A stretch of 51,043 nt of DNA. It comes from a virus. The stretch lies in IMG/VR virus record IMGVR_UViG_3300005337_000022, positions 1-51,043 of that record. One strand, given 5' to 3'. The notes beneath the pieces were generated by a model. It searched no databases. It saw only the letters and a list, made by a program, of their open reading frames with translations, and was not told where the DNA came from. Both the position numbers and the translations under genes were made by a program. Shown in pieces: positions 15,517 through 25,121 of this stretch. Positions within the stretch are counted from its first letter, which is position 1. The number at the start of each line of letters is the position of its first letter.

Positions 15517-17225
15517 CAGCCGGCCACCTTCAGGTCGACGACGTGCTGAGGTTCGAGCGTGTCGCAGATCATGTACAAGTTGCCCGAGTCCATGCCCTCC
15601 ACGTGGTCTCCCTCGTTCTTCGGCGACGCAGGCAGCGTCAGCGCCGACTTCTGGTAGAGCGCCCGCACCTGGTCGGACGTCAGCGCCACCGCGCTGACGA
15701 ACGCGCCGTCGACCTGGCCAACCAACGGGCTCGTCCCGTCCGGCAGCGCGCCCACGCGGAACTTGTCGGCACCGGCCAGCGTGATCGACCCGATCACCAG
15801 CGAGGTGTTCGACACGCGCCCGTCCACGTACAACTTGCGCTTGAGGCCGTCGGCTGCCGCGTTGTCCTCGACGACGACCAGGTGGTGCCACTGGCCGTCG
15901 TTCACGAGCGCCCCGCCGAAGTCGTCCGCGCCGCTGCGCGTCCGCACCACGCCCGACGCGAGCCACAGCAGGTCGTAGGCCGTCGTGCCGACCGTGCCCC
16001 AGCCCATGATGCCCATCGTCGCCGTCGACGTCCCGCGGAACCACGCGCCGTAGGACCGCGCGGTCGTGCCCGCCGGCAGGCCGGCGTCGGTCGACGAGAG
16101 GCCCGTGTGCGCCCCGCTGAACGCCTGCGCGCCGCCCACCACCCCATCGGCCCCAGGAACCGACGTGATCGCGCCAGCGCCCGGGTTCGGGGTCAACGCC
16201 GCGCCACCCGACGCCTCGCTGAGCGCCCCGGCCGTGAAGTTGTGCAGCCGGGCCGGCGCCGATGGGAAGTCGCCCACCACGAGCGCCGCGCCGCGCCGCC
16301 GCCGCGTCACGAGCATGTGCGCCCGGGTCGGCGTGACCGCGTAGCTGTGCGCGATCCGCGCCGCGTACAGGAGACGGATCTGGTCGGCGCTGAGCACGTC
16401 TCCCGTCACGTAGGTGGTGTCGATCCGGCCGTAATGCGGCGACGAGGCAGCCGTCGCGCCGTCCGCCCCGAACCCGCCGATGTTCAGCGGCGCCGCCGTC
16501 CCGAACAGCAGACCGGGCAAGCTCACCACGGTTTCGAGCGCGCCGTCGACGTAGAGGCTCAGGATCATGCCGTCGTACGTCACCGCGAGGTGGTGCCAGC
16601 GATCGTCCGCGACGTCGGACACGCCGACGATCTGCGTCGCCGTGCTCCCGTCCAGCGAGGCGAAGAACGCGGCCGCGTTCGACGTGCCATCGACCTCCAG
16701 TACCCAGCCCTGATTGCCTGCCGCCGCGCGGTACTTCGACAGGATCACCTGATCGGTGCTGCGCTTCGACGTGCGCTGCCACGCCGCGAACGTGCCCGTC
16801 TTGACCCGGAAGGGATCAGCCCCGCCGACGTCGGCCAGGAACAACGCCTGCGACGTCGCGCCCGCGAACACCGCGGCGCTCGACGCAGCCCCGTTGATCC
16901 CGATCCCGAACGGCACCGACCCCTTGTTCGTGAGGTTCCGGACGTTGCCGGAGTCGTCGTTCACCGACGCGAGGTTCCACAGCCCCAAGGGCGCGCTGAG
17001 CCCGAGCAGCGTCGTGAAGTCCGTGGGGACCAGGGTCCGGCCAGCACGCAGCTGAAACAGCTGGCCGACGTCGAGGACCGGCGACGCGGCGTACACCGCT
17101 CCAGGCTCGCGTGCAGCGATCGCGTCGATCCGCGCCGCCATCGCCGGCAGATCGACGGAGACGGGCTTGAACGGATCACCCGGCCCAGGGACCGGGATCT
17201 GCAGGCGGGGGGTGTTCGTCGGCAT
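15516..17225 (-). CDS. Tail fibre with two LamG/concanavalin-like domains
   Basis: The 569-residue protein starts with a short helical attachment region (1-60). Two LamG-type beta sandwiches follow (about 80-290 and 320-530), each with the WHHLAVTYDG or WHHLVVVEDN strand and the LYVDG turn. Such domains bind sugars, so this is a likely receptor-binding fibre. It follows the tail I-like gene with TAG directly before ATG, matching the usual baseplate-then-fibre order. Confidence 0.8.
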   Translation of the reverse strand: MPTNTPRLQIPVPGPGDPFKPVSVDLPAMAARIDAIAAREPGAVYAASPVLDVGQLFQLRAGRTLVPTDFTTLLGLSAPLGLWNLASVNDDSGNVRNLTNKGSVPFGIGINGAASSAAVFAGATSQALFLADVGGADPFRVKTGTFAAWQRTSKRSTDQVILSKYRAAAGNQGWVLEVDGTSNAAAFFASLDGSTATQIVGVSDVADDRWHHLAVTYDGMILSLYVDGALETVVSLPGLLFGTAAPLNIGGFGADGATAASSPHYGRIDTTYVTGDVLSADQIRLLYAARIAHSYAVTPTRAHMLVTRRRRGAALVVGDFPSAPARLHNFTAGALSEASGGAALTPNPGAGAITSVPGADGVVGGAQAFSGAHTGLSSTDAGLPAGTTARSYGAWFRGTSTATMGIMGWGTVGTTAYDLLWLASGVVRTRSGADDFGGALVNDGQWHHLVVVEDNAAADGLKRKLYVDGRVSNTSLVIGSITLAGADKFRVGALPDGTSPLVGQVDGAFVSAVALTSDQVRALYQKSALTLPASPKNEGDHVEGMDSGNLYMICDTLEPQHVVDLKVAG

Positions 17226-17855
17226 CTAGACCACGGCCTCAGCGTCAGCATACGTTGCGAATTGCGCCTCGACGTTCGACCACGTCGCGACCGGATTTCT
17301 CGTCTCCATCTCACCCCAGGTGACTTGCGCGGTCACCGTGAAGGTGAGGATCAGCCCCGCGGGCTTCGCCGCCAGCGCCAGCGCCTGCGAGGTCGCCGGG
17401 TCCGGCGTCTCGCTCGACCGCGTGCTGATCTGCAAGGCATAGGCGTTGCCCCCCGCGCGCTCGACGATCCCGACGTACTGCGTGCCCGTCAGCGACGGCT
17501 GGACCGCCGCGGCGATCGCGGCCGGCGTCCCGCGCTTGAACCCGTCGGTCGACTTGATCCGCGAGCGCGCCTGCGCCTCCGTCTGACCCGGGACCGGGCG
17601 CGAGCCCACGAAGAGGCCGGTGTAGGGCAGGACGTCGACCGGCGCACGGTCCGGGTCGACGATCTGCGACCACGGAGGCGCGCCGTCGCCCGTCGAGCGG
17701 GCGAGCTGCTCGACGCGGGCGAACATCTGCGCCAGCGCCGCCACGTAGACCAGCAGCGGCCAGCCGCGACCCTCGTCGCCCCCGGCGGCATCGGCGACCG
17801 GGCCCAAGCGCCCGTAGGTGTCCTGCGCGAAGCGAGAGACGACCGGCGCCGGCAT
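17226..17855 (-). CDS. Tail protein I-like baseplate protein
   Basis: The 209-residue protein lies directly after baseplate J, the P2 J-I order. The fold shows an N-terminal helical part and DVLPYTGLFVG, then RIKSTDGFKRGTPAAIAAAVQP, a pattern common in I-like proteins. It would link the baseplate wedge to the fibres. Confidence 0.75.
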   Translation of the reverse strand: MPAPVVSRFAQDTYGRLGPVADAAGGDEGRGWPLLVYVAALAQMFARVEQLARSTGDGAPPWSQIVDPDRAPVDVLPYTGLFVGSRPVPGQTEAQARSRIKSTDGFKRGTPAAIAAAVQPSLTGTQYVGIVERAGGNAYALQISTRSSETPDPATSQALALAAKPAGLILTFTVTAQVTWGEMETRNPVATWSNVEAQFATYADAEAVV

Positions 17856-19037
17856 CTACGCGACCGCCGTCCCGAGGATCGCGCCCGGGGTCGTGAGGAC
17901 CGGGATCGCCGTCCCCGTGCCGATCGCGAGATCGGCCGCAGCCTGGCCGCCACCGTTGAGGCCGATCGTCGGCGCGCCCTGCACGTAGCGGACGCCCTCC
18001 ACCGCGTTCAGGATCTCGTACACCTCGCCGATGCGCACGACGCGGTCGTCGAGCCACGTCGTCGGGTCGAGATCCTGGCCCTGGCCCCACGTCCCCGCCG
18101 ACAGCCATGCCTGCGCCGCGGTGATCGCCCGCGACTGGACGTCGGCCGGCGCGTAGCCCGGCCAGCACTTCACCGTGAACGTGAGGTCGATCACGGCGTA
18201 GATCGGGTCGACCACGAACACCGCGAAGTTCACCTCGCGCTCGCTCTGCAGCAGCGCGGCCACCGCGGCGCGGATCGTGCCCCCGACGACCGCGCCCGTC
18301 GTCGTCGCCACGGCGATGGTGATCGTCCTCGCCTGTCCCGTCGCCTCCGCCGCGAGGTCGTACGGCGGGCCGGGCTTCAGGCCGTCGATCGCCGCGGCGC
18401 GGAACACGCCCGGGATCGAGCGCGACAGCACCGCGAAGTCGTTCGGGAGGATCGGCCGCGGCGACAGCAGCGACAGCGTCTCGGCCAGCCGGTCCAGGTA
18501 GACCGCGTCGTCTTCGGCGTCCGTGCCGCCGCTGCTCGGCGCGACCAGCGCAGCGCCCTGCACGAACGCCGGCATGTCGACGAGGTCGGCCACCCCCGAC
18601 AGGCCGTTGCCGCCCGTGCCCTCCTCCGTCGCCGTCACGATCGCCGCCGTCGACGTCACCCCGACGACGTCGATGTCCGCGACCGTCTCGAACGTCCACA
18701 GCGCCCCGTCGGGATCGCGTAGCCCGATCACCGATCCCGAGTCGATGTGGTGCGCCGTCGCGTCCACGAACGACAGCGTCGCCGTCGCCGCGGCCGGGCT
18801 CGCTTCGAGCGGCGGCACGCCCACGACAGGGCCGAAGTAGCGGAAGATCGACGTGGGCACGCCCGACGCGACCTCTGCCTGCTCGGCCGCGATCTGCGCG
18901 ATCGCCTCGATCAGCAGCACGTCGAGGTTGCCCGGGGCCGGCGTCCACCCCGGGATCGCCGACTCCAGATACGCGAACGCCAGCCCGGCCAGCGCAGCCG
19001 GATCCGACTCGATCGTCGGCGCGATGAAATCGCTCAC
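17856..19037 (-). CDS. Baseplate J-family protein
   Basis: The 393-residue protein matches phage Mu gp47/P2 J: an N-terminal helix, PGWTPAPGNLDVLLIEAIAQIAAE near 30-55, then the beta core with VSGVPTSIFRYFG, GGTDAEDDAVYLDRL, FAVLSRSIPGVFRA and a C-terminal wing with NAVEGVRYVQG. It forms the baseplate wedge. The start overlaps the gp25-like stop by ATGA. Confidence 0.88.
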   Translation of the reverse strand: MSDFIAPTIESDPAALAGLAFAYLESAIPGWTPAPGNLDVLLIEAIAQIAAEQAEVASGVPTSIFRYFGPVVGVPPLEASPAAATATLSFVDATAHHIDSGSVIGLRDPDGALWTFETVADIDVVGVTSTAAIVTATEEGTGGNGLSGVADLVDMPAFVQGAALVAPSSGGTDAEDDAVYLDRLAETLSLLSPRPILPNDFAVLSRSIPGVFRAAAIDGLKPGPPYDLAAEATGQARTITIAVATTTGAVVGGTIRAAVAALLQSEREVNFAVFVVDPIYAVIDLTFTVKCWPGYAPADVQSRAITAAQAWLSAGTWGQGQDLDPTTWLDDRVVRIGEVYEILNAVEGVRYVQGAPTIGLNGGGQAAADLAIGTGTAIPVLTTPGAILGTAVA

Positions 19038-19357
19038 TGGTTACCACCTGCGCCCAGGAACACGGTCACGTCAGAGATCCCCTTCACGAGGTCGTCGTCG
19101 TCGAGGTCGAGCGTTGCCTCCGCGCGATCCTCCCACGCGGCGATGGCCGTCCGGATCTCCAGCGGGTTCGGCCCGCCGGTGCGGAAGTCCTGCGCCTCGA
19201 TCCCGAACGTCGGCGCGTCAGCGCGGTCCCCCAGCCGGTACGAGCAGATCGCCGCGACGCAGCCCGCCACGTCGTTCGGCGAGTCCTGGTCGACCACCGC
19301 GACGTGGCCGGTCGAGGTGAGGCTGAAGGGGAACGCGAAGTGCGGGACGTCGGGCAC
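19034..19357 (-). CDS. gp25/gpW-like baseplate wedge protein
   Basis: The 107-residue protein matches the gp25/W family: VVDQDSPNDVAGCVAAICSYRLGDR and the conserved FGIEAQDFRTGGPNP turn. It forms part of the wedge next to J. The GTG start is seven bases after TAGCCT, so the gene may have its own leaderless transcript; there is no ribosome site. Confidence 0.85.
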   Translation of the reverse strand: MPDVPHFAFPFSLTSTGHVAVVDQDSPNDVAGCVAAICSYRLGDRADAPTFGIEAQDFRTGGPNPLEIRTAIAAWEDRAEATLDLDDDDLVKGISDVTVFLGAGGNQ

Positions 19358-19397
19358 CGGCGAAAGGCTAGACGGCGACCGCCGTCACGGCGTCCGA

Positions 19398-19649
19398 TCA
19401 GGACGGCATCCACACCAGCAGCCATGCCTCGCCGTTGAGGTCGACCGCCGCTAGCCCCTCGTCGTCGACCGACGGCAGCAGCGCGCCGCGCGGCATCCAC
19501 CCGGCCGCCTCACGCGGCACCGCGACGTCCCACGAGGGGATGACCAGGAAGACCGGGGACCCCAGCGACACCGGCGCCGGAGCGACCACCACGCACGGCA
19601 CGAGCGCCGCGGCGTCGCCCGTCGAGAACAGCTCGCCGAGACCCGTCAC
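19398..19649 (-). CDS. Small baseplate-region protein
   Basis: The 83-residue beta-rich protein sits between the hub and the gp25-like gene, where phages often encode a small OB-fold or spike protein. Its sequence alone does not prove a spike. The GTG start overlaps the hub stop by GTGA. Confidence 0.65.
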   Translation of the reverse strand: MTGLGELFSTGDAAALVPCVVVAPAPVSLGSPVFLVIPSWDVAVPREAAGWMPRGALLPSVDDEGLAAVDLNGEAWLLVWMPS

Positions 19650-21655
19650 AGCTTCTCCTGATGGCCAGCCTTGAACACGAACCCGCCACCGTCGACGACG
19701 CCTAGCAGCGTCTCCGGGTTGCCGTGCTCGCAGCCGATGTGCAGGTGGTCGATGCCGTTGGCCGCGCCCGACCCTCCGAGGTACTGGCCCGCCTTGACGC
19801 GGTCGCCGACCTTCAGCCCCGGCGACCGGTAGCGCAAGTGCGTGTAGAACCACTGGTTTCCGCCGCCGCGCAACGTGACGTTGAAGCCGTTGGGGTTCGA
19901 GTTGCCGGTCCCGTCCCAGTGGCCGCCGAGCTTGACGATCGTCCCCTCGACCACCGCGAACACCGAGGTGCCACGCGGGCATCCGATGTCGACCGCGTTG
20001 TCGCTCTGCCAGTTGCCGAACGCCCGCGCCTTGTGCGCCGCGGGGCCACCGAGATCCTTCCCCTTGACCGACAGCGGGTACACGAGCGAGCCCGACTTCG
20101 AGGCCGGCGTCTGGCCACCGCCACCGTTCGAGTTGGTGGACTTCGCCTGCCGCGTCGCCTCCTCGGAGCGCGGCTCGGCCAGCGCCTTCTGCGGCTGCCG
20201 CAGATGGACCTCCGCCTCCGCGTCGAACAGCGGCCGCGAGACCTCGTCGACCAGCCAACGCCCGTTCAGCGGCCCGTAGTCGGCCAGCTCGATCACCGAG
20301 CCCGGCGGGGCTGCCCACCGATCGATCCGCACCCGCACGACGCACTCCGAGGGCAGCGCCACCGAGCGGCCGCGGACGACCACGGTCCGCCGGCCGACTT
20401 CGAGGTCGAACGTCGGCTTGCCCACGAGGCCCGTCGTCGTCGGGTCGATCAGGTAGCGCGGCTTCGACCGCATCAGATGCTCGTCGGCCACGAAGTAGTA
20501 GGTGCGCTTGCCAGCGACGAAGCGGCGCCAGCGGACCTCGTCGGCCCACCGCCCCGTGCAGTCCCACGTCGTCTCGACCTTCTCCGCCTGGCCGCGCGTG
20601 AACTCGTACCGCTTGTAGTAGCTCCCCGCCGCGCCGAAGCTCTCACCGCCGCCCTTGTAGGCCGCGATCATCGCCTCTGCAGATTCCTTCACCGCGTCGT
20701 ACCTCTTCGGGAAGCCCGAGCCCTGCACCGCCTGCGCGACCTGCCCCGCCGTCCACTCAGGATGCGCACGCGCGACCGCGATCGCGCCGCCCACGCCGGT
20801 GAAGCCGTCCTGCAAGAACATCTTGCACACCAACTCGATATCCCGCCGGCCACCGTGCGTCGACGTCGACCCGCCGAGATGCCCCGCCAGCAGCTGCAGG
20901 ATGCCCGAGCTGGAGCCGTCACCACCGAGCGGGTTGCGGAAGAACGGCCCCTCGACGATGCACGCCTCCGCCAGCGCCAGCGTCGCCTTCTTCCCGGCCT
21001 TCAGCGAGTCGGCGACGTCGAGCGCCCGCTCCGCGTTGCCCAGCTCCGCCGTCGTGAACGCGCGCCCATCGGGCCGCTTGACCTCTGCGCTCTCCGAGAT
21101 CCCCGGGTCGCGGTTGGACTTCCGCTCGCTGGCCGACTTCCGCTCGTCGGCCTTGCGGATCGGCTGCCGCCGGTGGATGTCCGGTGAGACGAAGACGATC
21201 GGCATGGCCTTGACCTCGCGCACGAGCGCCCGCGCCGCCTCAGCTCGCGTGAAGTCGCCGCGGGAGAACTTGCGCGGTTCGTTGTGCGTGCGCAGCGCGG
21301 CGACGATCAGGTGCTCGAAGTCGAGGACGATGGCGTCCTCCTCCTGCCGGCTGACCGACACGAGCCGGAACGGCATGTCGTCCAGCTCCGCATTCAGGTT
21401 GTAGGCGAAGATCCCCGACGTCAGCAGGTCGTCGTGCGGGTCCAGGACCGTCACGCTCAGCGACGGCGCCTCGCGCATGGAGTTGGCGACGTGGCCGTCG
21501 ATGATCTTCGTTTCCAGGCCCAGCCCCGGCAGCAGCCGGGTGTCGCTCGCCGGATGCAGCAGCAGCCGCTCGACGGAGACGTCGGTCCCGACCTGGTCCT
21601 CCGGCACGTTCGCCTCTCGCGAGACGACGAGCAGTTGCGCCGCCGCCGGACTCAC
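19646..21655 (-). CDS. Baseplate hub (gpD-like) with transglycosylase and M23 domains
   Basis: The 669-residue protein has a gpD-like beta fold split by an inserted muramidase/SLT-like domain at about 205-320, with EACIVEGPFFRNPLGG...SSGILQL where Glu would be catalytic. The hub fold resumes (370-500), then an Asn/Gly-rich linker and a C-terminal M23 peptidase (535-660). The M23 HxH motif is present (DHLHIG), but the usual first zinc His is Asp (SDNAVDIG). The protein would dig through peptidoglycan during injection. It overlaps both neighbours by four bases. Confidence 0.8.
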   Translation of the reverse strand: MSPAAAQLLVVSREANVPEDQVGTDVSVERLLLHPASDTRLLPGLGLETKIIDGHVANSMREAPSLSVTVLDPHDDLLTSGIFAYNLNAELDDMPFRLVSVSRQEEDAIVLDFEHLIVAALRTHNEPRKFSRGDFTRAEAARALVREVKAMPIVFVSPDIHRRQPIRKADERKSASERKSNRDPGISESAEVKRPDGRAFTTAELGNAERALDVADSLKAGKKATLALAEACIVEGPFFRNPLGGDGSSSGILQLLAGHLGGSTSTHGGRRDIELVCKMFLQDGFTGVGGAIAVARAHPEWTAGQVAQAVQGSGFPKRYDAVKESAEAMIAAYKGGGESFGAAGSYYKRYEFTRGQAEKVETTWDCTGRWADEVRWRRFVAGKRTYYFVADEHLMRSKPRYLIDPTTTGLVGKPTFDLEVGRRTVVVRGRSVALPSECVVRVRIDRWAAPPGSVIELADYGPLNGRWLVDEVSRPLFDAEAEVHLRQPQKALAEPRSEEATRQAKSTNSNGGGGQTPASKSGSLVYPLSVKGKDLGGPAAHKARAFGNWQSDNAVDIGCPRGTSVFAVVEGTIVKLGGHWDGTGNSNPNGFNVTLRGGGNQWFYTHLRYRSPGLKVGDRVKAGQYLGGSGAANGIDHLHIGCEHGNPETLLGVVDGGGFVFKAGHQEKL

Positions 21656-22332
21656 GGGAGCTTGAGCTGCTGGCCGACGCGGATCGAGCGCGGATCGAGG
21701 ATCGGCGGCTTCTGCGCGTCGCCCAGCGCCCGCCAGCCACCCTTGATCTTGAGGCGCTGCGCGATCTCAGACAGCGACGAGTCGCCGGCCTTGACCGTGT
21801 AGGTCTTCGGCCCCTTCGTCTTCCCCTTGCTCTTGGACGCCCGCCGCTTCTTCGACGGCGTGCTGTGCAGCGCCTCGATCCGCTCGTCGGGGTTGTACTC
21901 CGTGACGGTCACCGTGAACGCCTGCTGCGTCCGGTTGCCGCTGGAGTTCGCCTTCGCAGCCCCCCACTCCAGGTTCGTGATCACCCACTGCAGATGCTGC
22001 AGCGGCACCGCGTCGCCCTCCGCGTCAAGCCTGACGATCGGCGGCTCGTCCTCCTCGTTCAGCGGCCGCCACATGCGGATCAGGTCGTCGCGGTTCTGCT
22101 GCACCGGCCCCGCGTCGCCATCGCGGAAGTTGTCGATCAGGATCGACACGGACATGACCCACAGCGCGCCCTTGCGCCAGACCACGACCGGCCGGCGCCG
22201 CGGCAGCTCGACGATCTCGTGACCGCCCCCGCCGCCCGACGGCGTCGGCGCGGTGTCGCCCAGCCACGCCGTGCACGTCAGCACGTTGTGCGGGTCCACC
22301 GTCTTGATCTGGACGTGCCATAGATCGGTCAT
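21652..22332 (-). CDS. LysM baseplate/tail protein
   Basis: The 226-residue protein has a beta-rich N-terminus (1-150) and a C-terminal LysM domain, YTVKAGDSSLSEIAQRLKIK then IRVGQQLKLP. This is the usual gp53-like protein between tape measure and hub in Mu-like and XkdP-type tails. It fixes the hub and may bind peptidoglycan. The start gives a TAATG overlap. Confidence 0.85.
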   Translation of the reverse strand: MTDLWHVQIKTVDPHNVLTCTAWLGDTAPTPSGGGGGHEIVELPRRRPVVVWRKGALWVMSVSILIDNFRDGDAGPVQQNRDDLIRMWRPLNEEDEPPIVRLDAEGDAVPLQHLQWVITNLEWGAAKANSSGNRTQQAFTVTVTEYNPDERIEALHSTPSKKRRASKSKGKTKGPKTYTVKAGDSSLSEIAQRLKIKGGWRALGDAQKPPILDPRSIRVGQQLKLP

Positions 22333-24236
22333 TACGTGGCCGCCTGCGCCTTCAGGATCTCGCGCCGGTTGATCCGCGCCAGCTCGCGACCGGCGACCTT
22401 CAGCACGATGTCCCCGCTGCCGATGTTCAGGCTCGGCGAGCCCATCATGATCGGCGTCACGCTCGACCCGCGTGGCAAGTTGAGGATCTCCGGCCCGCGC
22501 TCACCGATCACCGCCGGCCCGCCGGGATGGAACGGCGTGCCCATCGCATAGCCCGGGATCTTCGGGACCGAGAACCCCTTGCCACCGATCCCGGGGACCC
22601 ACCCGGGCGCGTGCACCGAGATCTTGCCGGCGGTCGAGTTCCACAGCCGCGCGATGAACCCGAAGACCGACTTCGCCGCGCTCTTGATCTCGTCGAAGTG
22701 CGTCACGATCAGCGCGACCGCGCCCCCGAACGGACCGGTGAGGATCGCCAGCAGCAGCGGCCAGTGCGACTTGATCCACGAGAACGAGTTGTCGACCGCG
22801 CGGTGGAACCACCCCACCTTCACGTAGGCCAAGTAGAACCCCGCGGCCAGCAGCGTGATCGCCGTCACGGCCCACCCGAGCGGCGTCAGCCGGAACGCGA
22901 TCCCCAGCGCGATCTGCGCCGCGGTGAGCGCCTTCGTCGCGAGCGTCCAGGCGATCCACGCCTGCACCATCGGCCCCGCCAGCGGCCCCAGGAAGTGGAT
23001 GATCGCGGCGATCGCCTGCAGCCGCAGGAAGAGAAACCCGAACGCGCCCGCGGCGCCGTGCGCGCCCGACTGCACCGCGGGGAACAGCGCGCCCGCCAGC
23101 ATCCCGATGATGCCGGCCACGGGCACCGCCGCCGTGGCCAGCGCATCGAACGCGACCGCGCCCTCGTGGATGTACCGCGTGACGTCGCCCGACTTCTCGG
23201 CCGCCGTCAACCACTCGTTGAACTTGAGCACCGTCAACGTCAGCGAGTCGACCTGCCGCTGCCCGTCCTTCACGCTCGCGCCGAAGACGATCGCGATCGT
23301 CGACCCCACCGCCTTGACCAGCCCCCACCACGACCGCGTGTTCGAGACCAGCATCCCCATCGTCGTCGACAACTTGTAGGAGTCGCCCGACGACGACCGC
23401 AGCCCGTGCGCCCACCGCTCGAACGCGACCGCGCCGTCCTCGACGTACGGACTGGTCGTCCGAATCCACCGCAGCAAGACGATGAACAAGTCCGTGCCGC
23501 CACGCGTCAGCGGCCCGAACATGATGCGGAACGTGTTCGAGAGGTCGGAGATCCCCGAACGCACCTCCTGCCCCGACAGCTGCCTAATCGCGACGCCGAG
23601 ATCGTTGCGGACCACGAGCGCCGACGCGTTCGTCTCCCGAGCGAACGTCGGCATCAGGCGGGTGGCGCCCTTGATCGCGTCCGCGTAGGTCCCCAGCAGC
23701 GCCGTGCGGGCCATCCGCGTCGACGAGTCCCACGACGATCCCAGCGCGTCGACCTCGCGCACGAGCGCCAGCACCGGAGAGCCACCCGACTGCCCCACCA
23801 CCGCGAAGAGGTGCGACAGCGCGTTCGCGGCCTCCTTCGACCCGCGGCCGCTCTGCGCCACCGAGAGGTGGTAGGCGTCGAGCGCCGACGACACGTCCGA
23901 GAACCCGTCGGCCACGCGCTTCCCGACGACCATCAGGCCGCTGAGCCCGACGACCAGCCCCGCCACGCCGCCACCGGCAACCGCCCCGCCACCGATCGCG
24001 GCCGCGCCCGCGCTCGACCCCACCGCGAGGATCGCCGGCGCCGCGAACACCGCCGCGACGCCAGCCGTCCGCAACCGCGCCGAGACGTTGTTCAGGCCGA
24101 AGCCCAGCGACCCCGTCGCGATCTTCGTCTCGACGACCTCGCGGCGCAGACGCTCGAAACCGCGAGACGCCTTGTCGGTCTCGCGGTCGGCCTGGTCGCC
24201 GCCCCGCACGCGGATGAGGTATTCGAGTACGTCCAC
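22332..24236 (-). CDS. Tape measure protein
   Basis: The 634-residue protein has an N-terminal coiled helical region, then Gly/Ala-rich hydrophobic segments (60-110), helices, and further hydrophobic stretches at 360-480, ending with a globular tail. It lies after the frameshifted chaperones. At about 1.5 angstrom per residue it predicts a tail near 95 nm. The start is GTG, overlapping the chaperone stop (TAGTG). Confidence 0.88.
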   Translation of the reverse strand: MDVLEYLIRVRGGDQADRETDKASRGFERLRREVVETKIATGSLGFGLNNVSARLRTAGVAAVFAAPAILAVGSSAGAAAIGGGAVAGGGVAGLVVGLSGLMVVGKRVADGFSDVSSALDAYHLSVAQSGRGSKEAANALSHLFAVVGQSGGSPVLALVREVDALGSSWDSSTRMARTALLGTYADAIKGATRLMPTFARETNASALVVRNDLGVAIRQLSGQEVRSGISDLSNTFRIMFGPLTRGGTDLFIVLLRWIRTTSPYVEDGAVAFERWAHGLRSSSGDSYKLSTTMGMLVSNTRSWWGLVKAVGSTIAIVFGASVKDGQRQVDSLTLTVLKFNEWLTAAEKSGDVTRYIHEGAVAFDALATAAVPVAGIIGMLAGALFPAVQSGAHGAAGAFGFLFLRLQAIAAIIHFLGPLAGPMVQAWIAWTLATKALTAAQIALGIAFRLTPLGWAVTAITLLAAGFYLAYVKVGWFHRAVDNSFSWIKSHWPLLLAILTGPFGGAVALIVTHFDEIKSAAKSVFGFIARLWNSTAGKISVHAPGWVPGIGGKGFSVPKIPGYAMGTPFHPGGPAVIGERGPEILNLPRGSSVTPIMMGSPSLNIGSGDIVLKVAGRELARINRREILKAQAAT

Positions 24237-24987
24237 TAGTCGTCCTTCGCTGCTTCCTCCCGATCACGGAACACCTGCTCGGCCACCGCCTGCAGCACCT
24301 CCGCCTCCGTCGACGAACGCGTCCGGAGAAGATGGATCGGGTCGATCCCGGCGTGCACCTGTCGCGCGAGCGCTCTCACGGTGTCCGTGCCTAGGATTCC
24401 CCCACGAACCGCGCGGCCACGGCCGCCTTCCCCTTCTCCAGGAACTCCGCGATCTGCAGCGCATGCGCCGTCAGCGCGATGTCCCCGCGGAACTCGCCCG
24501 TCGCCTCCGCCCGCGGCGAGAAGAAGTGGCGCACGATGTGCACGCTCGGCCGGCGAATCTCCTCGTCGACCTCGATCCCGAGACGCTCGGCGAACGGCTT
24601 GGTGAACCGGTAGTGCTCGCCCTCGACGATCGGGATCTCGTTCCACTCGCCGTCGTCCTTCTGGCCGTCGAGCCCGACGATCTCCGCGCAGCAGGTCGCG
24701 ATCTGCAACGCGTAGGCGTTCAGCTCGGCCAGCGGCGACGGGTCCGCTTCGGCGATCTTGCCGACGTTGCGGATCCGCTCCCAGCCGCCATCCGGGTACT
24801 GGTAGCGCACGCCGATCTTCGGCGTGCCGTCCGGCGCGTTGTAGGCCGCCACCGGCAGCGTCAGCGTGTCGGCCTTGCGCGCCGTCTGCGTGCGCGCCTG
24901 CGTCAGGACGCTCAGCACGGAGCCGTCGGACTCGCTCGCCTCCGGGCGCTCGTGATCGGGATCTTCGGGGGTGATGTGCGGATCCAT
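24236..24987 (-). CDS. Tail assembly chaperone, -1 frameshift product (gpGT type)
   Basis: A -1 slip on GGGGGAA (24397-24403) would join the first chaperone to a short second frame reading GILGTDTVRALARQV and ending EEAAKDD at 24236. The second frame has no good start of its own and ends exactly at the tape measure start, as in lambda G-GT. The slip is imperfect in the A site (GAA to GGA), so P-site slipping is more likely. Confidence 0.75.
24391..24987 (-). CDS. Tail assembly chaperone (gpG type)
   Basis: The 198-residue acidic protein precedes the tape measure and ends with the slippery GGGGGAA near its stop. It carries a beta core (YQYPDGGWERIRNVGKI) and a helical C-terminus (LTAHALQIAEFLEKG). 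It probably coats the tape measure during tail assembly. The ATG at 24987 is preceded by AGGAGAGG at a long spacing. Confidence 0.82.
   Translation of the reverse strand: MDPHITPEDPDHERPEASESDGSVLSVLTQARTQTARKADTLTLPVAAYNAPDGTPKIGVRYQYPDGGWERIRNVGKIAEADPSPLAELNAYALQIATCCAEIVGLDGQKDDGEWNEIPIVEGEHYRFTKPFAERLGIEVDEEIRRPSVHIVRHFFSPRAEATGEFRGDIALTAHALQIAEFLEKGKAAVAARFVGES
24397..24403 (-). other. Programmed -1 frameshift site
   Basis: The transcribed strand reads GTG GGG GAA TCC TAG. Shifting back one base after GGG gives GGA ATC CTA and continues into the second chaperone frame. Confidence 0.7.
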
Positions 24988-25065
24988 GAGGGCCGCCGTC
25001 CTCTCCTAGGTGACTTGACCCCGGGAAGGCTACGGCCCGACCCCCGCCACGCCGTCTCAGAACGA

Positions 25066-25091
25066 CGAGAGGGCCCGTGAGGGCCCTCTCG
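25066..25091 (-). terminator. Hairpin terminator after the tail tube
   Basis: A perfect 11-bp CGAGAGGGCCC stem with a four-base loop separates tube from chaperones. A 24-base sequence ending at the tube stop (25101-25124) is 19/24 identical to one before the terminator at 36638. Confidence 0.8.
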
Positions 25092-25121
25092 CGTGTCCCG
25101 GCATGGCAAGCAGTGCCGATG

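Noticed and set aside
15504-18722. A 1072-residue open frame on the plus strand
   Set aside because: It lies opposite baseplate and fibre genes with clear family motifs; long antisense frames are expected in very GC-rich DNA, and its composition is Arg/Pro-rich without motifs.
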